A stretch of DNA of 64,000 nt from positions 682,001 through 746,000 of the forward strand of contig JBBPFI010000011.1 in NCBI GenBank assembly GCA_037974965.1, written 5' to 3'. The notes under the pieces were generated by a model. The model worked only from the letters and a program-made list of their open reading frames with translations. It had not been told where the DNA came from and made no database searches. A program made the position numbers and the translations under genes. Of this stretch, positions 57,636-64,000 are shown one piece after another. The first letter of the stretch is position 1; every line of letters begins with the position of its first letter. Source of the DNA: Dacryopinax spathularia (taxonomy: Eukaryota > Basidiomycota > Dacrymycetes > Dacrymycetales > Dacrymycetaceae).

Positions 57636-59518
57636 ATGTCCAGCACAGACAACAACAACCCCACCACCACCAGCTCGCAGGAGAACAAGCCTGAGCTGCA
57701 GGCGCCTGCTGCCGATACCCAGAAGCATGAGCGCACCAAGTCAGGCGCTAAGCTGCCCTCGCTTGACCAGCTCGTTGCCAAGTATGTCTATTCGACCTGA
57801 CCCTATCATAGGGAAGCTAACATCGTACTTAGAATCAAGCCTGAAGCCGTCGCGAACACGGACACTCCGCCGAAACCGGCGGGCCCGGCCGCTACCACGA
57901 CCGCGGGCTCGCGACTGCGACTTCCACAGACGCTCCGGACTCGAGCAGCAGGCATCTCATCGACCGAGACCTCGCCGCTGCAGGCGAATGCACCTCAGCT
58001 CCCGGACACCGCTACCACGACGAACACGGACGCTGTGAGCCCTACGATCGCGGTCGCCGTCCAACCTCCGACGGGAGAGAGTACGAGTGGCGAGTTCAAG
58101 GATGGATCTGCGGGTGCGGCAGCAGTACCTGCGACGGAGGACAACAAGGCTGCTAAGCCTCCTAGAGGGTACAAGAATGTCCCTTCGCTCGAGGCAATCT
58201 CTTCCCGATTAGCGCTGCTGCGCGAGCGCTCCTCGCAGTCCCATTCCCGCACACGCTCTGGAGAGGAGGATCTGACAGTGCCTTCTGGCCGATCCTCTGA
58301 TTACTCTCGTTCTCGCTCACGCGAGTCCACCCGCCGGTCTGGCGAGCAAGCTCGTGACAGCGACCGCCCCTACGCCATGGGTGCTCTGCAAGACGCCCTC
58401 AGCGAAGCCGGCGGGTCCGAGGCCGAGGAAGGGGAGATCGTCGAGGCTCCTCCTGCACGCGAGGACGACAACGAGCAGACGCCCACGCAGGCCAAAGCGC
58501 GCGAGAAGCCCGGTCGGAAGAAAGACGAGCACCCGTTGCTGCATCACTGGGTGTGGTACTATGACTCGAAAGTTCCTCGTTCCAGTGCGCCCAACACGAC
58601 CGAATTCGGTTCTCAGGCCAGCAGTGGCGGGCATGCGGGCGTCTTCTCCCCCACCACGCCTGCGGTCGAGCCGAGCCCGATTGCGAAGGACGATTATGAG
58701 GCGAACTTGCATGTGATTGGGGAAATTGACACGGTTGAGGGGTTCGCGAGGTACTGGAATTGGTGCAAGCCGCCGAGCAAGCTGGAGAGGGGGAGCAACT
58801 ACCATTTCTTCAAGAAGGGTATCAAGCCCATGTGGGAGGACCCGGCGAACGCTAACGTGCGTACTCTTTCTCCCTTCACTCCCTCTTCTTCTTCGAATTC
58901 ACTGGCGGGTTGCGTGATAGGGCGGTAAATGGGTCCTAACGATGCGCAACAACCCCACCTACCTCGATAAATGCTGGACAGAAATCCTCATGTCCCTCGT
59001 CGGCGAGCTCTCGCTCGACCCGAACGACGAAGTGACCGGCTGTGTCGTCAGCCTGCGCAGCCGGATCGACCGTATCCAGCTCTGGCTCAGGCAGAAGGAC
59101 GACGTTGAGAAAGTGAACGCGCTCGGGAAGAGGATGGCCCAGCTATTGGGGATCGAGCAGGAGCCGGGGCTGATGTTGGAGTTCCAGGTACGCTCTTTCT
59201 TCTCTCTCACTTCTTGGGGAAGGGCTTGAACGGTTATGGCAGTATCACACGGAAGACTGGCCGACGGCTGGCAAGTACTTGAGTATCAACACCACTGCCT
59301 CTGGGGGTGGGCACTCCCACACTACCTCAGGATCAGGGAGGGACTACCCCCACTCGGGCCCACCAAGCCACCACGGCACGCCTCAGCTTGGGGGAGCGCC
59401 GCCATTGCAGAACGGAGGAGGGGTGATGGGCGCTTTTAGCTGGAGGGGGAGTACGGGTGGAGGCGGGGCGAGACCGGTGAGGAGCAACTTGTTTGGGGAG
59501 AGGAAGGAGCGGGAGTAG
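57636..59518 (+). CDS. eIF4E family cap-binding protein, 4EHP (class II)-like
   Basis: This cap-binding protein of the eIF4E fold more closely resembles 4EHP/eIF4E2, which often represses rather than drives translation. The start is MSSTDNNNPTTTSSQ at 57636. About 270 residues of disordered sequence come first, with Arg/Ser repeats (SRSRSRESTRRSGE) and acidic patches. The core then reads HPLLHHWVWYYDSK, IGEIDTVEGFARYWNWCKPPS, NYHFFKKGIKPMWEDPANAN joined across an intron to GGKWVLTMRNN, then GCVVSLRSRIDRIQLWLR and YHTEDWPTAGKYLSI. The GIKPMWEDxAN block is the 4EHP form. The tail is Gly/His/Ser-rich, ending at 59518. The canonical family is about 210-245 residues, so the N-terminal extension is large. 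The gene converges on GPN2 with 180 nt between stops. Confidence 0.88.
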
Positions 59519-59698
59519 GCGGGATTTCGACACTTTCAGAGGGTGGGGTGTAGGATATGCTAGAGGGGGGAGAGGGGGTCTTGGATAACTTCATTTCAGT
59601 GCAGACAGTCTGCGGTTTCTTCCAGTGATGCAACAATACAATGTGAACAATGAACAAAATCGACCTAACATCCCTTACCTCCTCTCCCTGACTGACTG

Positions 59699-61253
59699 TC
59701 AGGTCTTCCCCCGTTCTCGTATCCTCGTCCCCTTCAACCCCTTCTCCCTCCCTCCCTCCCCACCCTCCGCTTTCCCTTCCGTACCCCCCTCCTCCTTCCC
59801 GCCCGTCCTCTCGTTCCTCGACTTCGCCTTCTGCTCCCTCATCTCCCTCTCCGCCCTAGCACGCGCAACAACCTCACCCTCAACCCTCCACCCTTCCCTC
59901 TCCCACTCGTCCCATTCCTTACGCGCGTCTACCCATCTCTCTTGAACATCGCGAACGTCCCCCGGGCCGGGGAGGACGGAAAAGGCGGAGGAGAAGAGGG
60001 CGTCTGTATTGGGTGCTTTGGAAGAGCGGGTGGCTGCAGCGGTGTTGGGGTCGGGAGAGGAGGTGGAAGGGTCGGAGGTGGAGGGTTGGGAGGAGGAGGG
60101 GTCGGAGGGACGGGCGTTGGGAGGGGGAGCGAATATGTAGCCGGTGGCTTTATCCACCACTCTTAACAATCGCAGCATGCTCGTCTTATCCTGCCCTCAT
60201 ATCAGCACGCCCTCAGAACGAACAGAAGCAGGGAGTTTAAAAGTGAAACGCACCTCCACAGCAAGCGTCTCGAACCCCACCAACCCAAAATCCTCCACCA
60301 ACTCGCATATCGCCCGGTTCAGACCTGAGAACTTTGCTCCGCCTGGTGCTAGGTCTAGGAGGTGGGAGAGGTAGGAGAGGTCTTGTACTTCGGTGTAGAA
60401 GTCGAGGTTGAATGCTGTGGGGCTTGGTTAGGTGTGCTCAGGGGACGATAGCAGGAAACGACGAGAAGAGGGGCAGGAGGGAAGGAAGGCAGCGACGAGG
60501 AGCGCAGGGAGGAAGAGGGGGAGGGGAACAGAGTAATAGAGAAGGGAGAGAAGAGAAGAGAGGAGGACTGACCAAGATCGCCATACTGCGTGATCAGGTC
60601 CACTTTTGAGAGCACGTTGATATGCGGCAGTTCGAGCTGGAGCATCGTCCGCAGACTTAGGAGGAGGACGGAGACGTATTTGCTCGCGTCTGTTACGTAG
60701 TGTGCGTCGCACAAGTGCACGGCCGCTAACTGCCAAGCCCGTCAGTTCAACACTCATCGCCACATCCTCAGAAGTAAGAGCAGAAGAAGGTAGGAGGAGG
60801 GGTGCAGAAGAATGGGCGAGTGGGAGAGGAAGAGGGACGCACCCGATAGTCCAGCTTCTGCAGCCTATCCACAATCCTCCTCAAACTATCATGGTTCGTA
60901 CTGAGCTCCACCTGCCCCGCCACATCAAACATGACCCAACACCCTCCCCTATCCTCCCACTCGCTCTGCACCCTCTCCAGCTCCGCCTCCAGCCAATCAA
61001 AGTTCCGTTCCAGATACTCCATACACCACACCAGTCCCCCATTCGGTCCCAGGCCATACTCGTCCATGACGTCTTTTAGACTGATGAGGTCTGAGATGTC
61101 GATTGCGCATGGGTAGGGGAGCGAGTCGTTCGCGGGGTCGAGGTTGACTATTGCGATGGGACGGGAGAGGGCGGTGAGCAGTTGGTGTTTGCCGTGGCAG
61201 TAGGTCGATTTGCCGGAGCCGGGCGAACCGATCACTATTTCGCCAAAGGGCAT
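59699..61253 (-). CDS. GPN2: GPN-loop GTPase 2 (Gpn2)
   Basis: GPN GTPases assemble RNA polymerases II and III and support their nuclear import. The start is [21 protein letters not shown] at 61253 with an intact P-loop GSPGSGKST. Next are [23 protein letters not shown] and [16 protein letters not shown], which carries the diagnostic Gly-Pro-Asn loop. FDVAGQVEL is the G3 site and VLSKVDLI supplies the G4 Lys-Asp. [14 protein letters not shown] and [26 protein letters not shown] complete the domain. The C-terminus is long, Ser/Pro-rich then basic and helical ([15 protein letters not shown]), stopping at 59699. About 400 residues, slightly longer than yeast Gpn2. It shares a 375-nt divergent promoter with CFT1. 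Confidence 0.93.
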
Positions 61254-61628
61254 CGCGGGGCTTCCTCTCTGTAGGCGGTAATCGCCTCGATCGATCGAAG
61301 GGTATGGGGTGTAATGAGACAGTAGAAGTTGAGAGAAGCACGACGCAGACACGATCGGAGATGATGAGAGACAGGGAAGTATGTAGGCAAGTCACCAAAT
61401 CAGCCCAAGTAGCGAAATAAGCGCCCATCCCCTGCCTTCCTAAGTTAGCGCCCACGCTCACAGCTGAAAGTGAATTGCACCCGCGCGGAGGCATCCCTCT
61501 CGCGTCCCTTCCCTTTCTCGCACCAAAACTCCCGACTCTTCCCAACCGCGCCCCTCCTCTCCCATTCCACTTCTCAGAGACACGCCGATTGCGTGTCTGA
61601 AGAGAGATAGGAGGTTGAAGGAGAGAAA
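61254..61628. promoter_or_regulatory. divergent promoter GPN2 / CFT1
   Basis: This 375-nt region between two divergent start codons is pyrimidine-rich toward CFT1. No clear individual element was recognised. Confidence 0.4.
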
Positions 61629-64000
61629 ATGCACGCAATAAGACAAGAGATCATCCCTCCCTCAGGAGTATCACATGCAATCTCCCTAAATCTCATCCCT
61701 CCTCGCCCGGCAGTAGGACAAGCAGCAAAAGCGAGGGAAACGGAGGGGGAGAGGGTCGTCTCTCAGCTGGTGGTAGCGAGGAGCAGCTTGTTGAGGGTGT
61801 TTGACGTGGTCGAGGAGCCTTTGTCCGGTTCAGTAGAAGAGCGAGAGCGCGAGGGAGGGGGCCATGGGGGGAAGGACGATCGAGGGAATGGGATGGAGGG
61901 GGTTAAGGTTGAGGAAGTTGACGGGGAGGGGGAGTTGAACGGTGAGACAGATCGAGATCCCCAGGTACTTTCCTTTCCTCTATATCATCCCCCTGTCAAG
62001 CGCATATACGTCGAAATGCCATCCCCGTTTCCCCTCCTCCTGCTCTCCGTCCCTCGCCCGCCTCGTCCAGCAGTAAGCTAATCCCTCGCCTTTAGACCTC
62101 CCCTCAAACCCGGAGTCGAACACGACTACACCTTGTGAGGGAACATAGGCTACATGGACATGTTACGGGACTCGCGAAGATCCGGACGGTTTCGAGTGCT
62201 GATGATGGGTTGGATCGGTTGTTGGTTTCGTTCAAGGATGCCAAGGTGCGTCGCTCTACCCTTCTCCTTTGGCCACCCTCGCACCCTGTCTGTCCGCCTA
62301 CCTCCTGACCGTGCTCCCGCCCCTTCGTCTCTTCTCACGCTTCCTTGCGCAAAACTTGCTGACGCGCCACCCAGATCGCCCTGCTCGAATGGACCGACCC
62401 CATCTCAGACCTCTCAACCGTCTCCCTCCACACATACGAACGTTCCTTCCAAGTCCAAAACGCCCAGCCCTACGAACATCGCCCCCTCCTGCGCGCCGAC
62501 CCCGAATCGCGCTGCGCAGTCCTTCTCCTCCCTAAAGACGCACTAGCGGTCCTGCCGTTCGTACAGCGGAGCACGCTCGACACCGCCGCACCAGAACAAC
62601 CAAGCAGCACGCAACTCCAAACCCAACAGCAAGCGCAGCAGCAAGCCCAACAGCCGCAGCCTTACGCACCCTCCTACGTCCTCTCACTGAGCGAAGCAGA
62701 AGACCCAATCCGCCACATCATCGACCTCACATTCCTCCCCTCATTCCACACCCCGACCCTAGCGGTCCTGCACAGCCCACAACAAACCTGGACCGGCCGA
62801 CTCTCACACGCGAGGGATACGTGCACTCTGTCGGTGTTGACGCTCGATGTGGTCGGGAGGGGGTGGAGCGTGATCATGCGTACTCAGGCGTTGCCGTATG
62901 ATGCGTTTTCGCTCTTACCGGCCAGGGGGAGCAGCACGTTTGGGGGAGTGGTCGTGCTTTGTTCCAACTCGATACTGCACGTCGACCCCGCTGGGCGCGT
63001 GGTCGGGTTAGCTTCGAGTGGGTGGCACTCCAAGTCCTCAGCGCTCAAACTCCCTCTCTGGCCCTTTACGGGCGAAGAGTCCGAAGCCGAAGAACGTCGC
63101 TTAGAAGGAGCAAGAGCCTGCTGGGCAGGAGAACAGCAGCTCTTGTTAGTTGGTGCCCAGGGGTGGGTGAGAGAGATTAGAGTGGAGTTGGAGGGAAGGA
63201 ACGTCAGTGCTCTGCGGGCGGGAAGGAGACTGGGCAGGACAGCCGCTCCTGCTGTTGTCTGCCCCGTCTCGCCTGCCGCGCCGTCCAAGGAGGGCAAAAA
63301 CCCAAAGCAACCCCAGGAGAAGCCGAGCGAGCTGTTGTTAGTGGGGAGCGAAGCAGCCCAATCGGTCCTCCTCCGGCTCACGCACGGCAACCCCCCTCCT
63401 CCTCCTCCTCCTCCTGCTCCACACTCGAAAACCGAAGCTGAGGAAGAGAAAGAGATAGAAGGTGAAGACATGTCGATTGACTCGTCCTCCTCGCACGCCC
63501 CAGACGAGCTAGAAGACATCTACGGCGATTCTGCTCTCCCTACCTCTTCCGGGCCCGGGGGGGCGGACCCCGGCTCTTCGGGGCCTGCGCTGCCCTGGTT
63601 AGAGCTGGAAGTCCAAGATGCGCTGGAGGGGCACGGGCCGATAGCGGATCTGGCTTTTGCCCTTTCGATGCGGAATGGCCAGGAGAGGGCGAGCCCGATG
63701 CTGGTATGCTCTACGCCTCAGGGAGGAAGGGGCGGATGGACAGTGTACGAGAATGGACTGCCTGTTAGGGTCAAGCGCAAAATCCCAGCCGTAGCGGGGA
63801 CTCGGGGGGTCTGGAGTGTTCGTGTTCGGCGCGAGAGGGAGAAGGAGCGCAGGGGGAAAGGGGGAAGGCGGAGCGGGGCGAGGAAGGGGGAGCGGGATGG
63901 GGATGGGGATGGGGATGGGGTGGATGGCCGAGAGGGGGAGGAAGGGATGGACACGTTGTTGGTTAGTTCGGACGCTACGCCCAGTCCTGGCATCTCGAGG
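61629..64000 (+). CDS. CFT1: cleavage and polyadenylation factor subunit Cft1/CPSF160, 3' truncated by window edge
   Basis: This is the N-terminal half of the large beta-propeller scaffold of the mRNA 3'-end cleavage and polyadenylation factor. The start is MHAIRQEIIPPSGVSHAISLNL at 61629; SQLVVARSSLLRVFDV follows, as in CPSF160. After the first intron come LVREHRLHGHVTGLAKIRTV and GLDRLLVSFKDAK. A 130-nt intron (62245-62374) follows, then IALLEWTDPISDLSTVSLHTYER, the family's LEWD-like strand. Then ESRCAVLLLPKDALAVLPF, DPIRHIIDLTFLPSFHTPTLAVLH and LLPARGSSTFGGVVVLCSNSILHVD. Low-complexity insertions occur: Gln-rich at 62625-62660, eight Pro codons interrupted by one Ala at 63390-63420, and a Gly-Asp repeat at 63898-63920. 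The frame is open at the right edge, so at least half the protein lies outside. Confidence 0.9.

Noticed and set aside
63898-63920. GGGGAT repeat near the right edge as a G-quadruplex or telomere-like array
   Set aside because: It is in frame in CFT1 and encodes a short Gly-Asp repeat; only about four units.
1-64000. tRNA genes, rRNA genes and CRISPR arrays
   Set aside because: No tRNA B-box with matching arms, no rRNA-like sequence and no regularly spaced repeats were recognised by eye; a tRNAscan run would be decisive.

Overview
The window is a stretch of fungal nuclear genome, almost certainly from a basidiomycete and most likely Agaricomycotina. Nearly every gene is split by short introns (about 50-78 nt) with GTRNGN donors, CTNAN branch-like motifs and YAG or AAG acceptors. 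Genes alternate tightly between strands. Regulatory genes carry long pyrimidine-rich leaders. The proteome is eukaryotic and fungal: TORC2 Sin1, an SREBP-type factor, histidine biosynthesis, fungal cystathionine beta-synthase. I see no transposon, virus-like element, rRNA, tRNA or CRISPR array that I can support.

Layout, left to right. 0-10 kb: 3' part of a GH26-like glycoside hydrolase (+), SIN1/AVO1 of TORC2 (-), a MATE exporter (+), cystathionine beta-synthase (-). 10-20 kb: kinetochore MIS12/MTW1 (-), cohesin regulator PDS5 (-), NatA auxiliary subunit NAA15 (+). 20-28 kb: about 2 kb of mostly empty DNA, a bZIP factor (+), another gene-poor stretch, a bHLH factor (+). 28-41 kb: a multi-pass membrane protein (+, here TRIC-like A), long-chain-base-phosphate phosphatase (-), SWC5 (+), CIA1 (-), HIS5 (+), a USP-type deubiquitinase (-), TRIC-like B (-). 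43-50 kb: SREBP-like membrane bHLH factor (+), a small Cys-rich protein (-), SRP19/SEC65 (+), a class II ketose-bisphosphate aldolase (+). 50-57 kb: the least conventional part, with two paralogous small membrane proteins (+) flanking CGI121 of KEOPS (-) and a broken-looking ORF fused to its stop. 57-64 kb: 4EHP-type eIF4E (+), GPN2 (-), 5' part of CFT1/CPSF160 (+), which runs off the right edge.

Most genes are conserved housekeeping genes with no obvious shared pathway. Some regulatory logic is visible. MIS12 and PDS5, both chromosome-segregation genes, share an identical 12-bp GACGCGACGCGC element (two MBF/MCB-type ACGCG cores) 50-80 bp upstream of their start codons, and CIA1 has a related pair. 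HIS5 has two Gcn4/AP-1 half sites. The two small membrane paralogues share protein motifs, a TATA box 148 or 149 bp before the ATG, and a 5'-UTR intron of 55 or 56 nt ending 15 or 16 nt before the ATG. These two proteins, the TRIC-like pair and the small Cys-rich protein are the best candidates for undescribed biology. Coordinates given for genes are from start codon to stop codon including introns; exon joins were inferred by eye.
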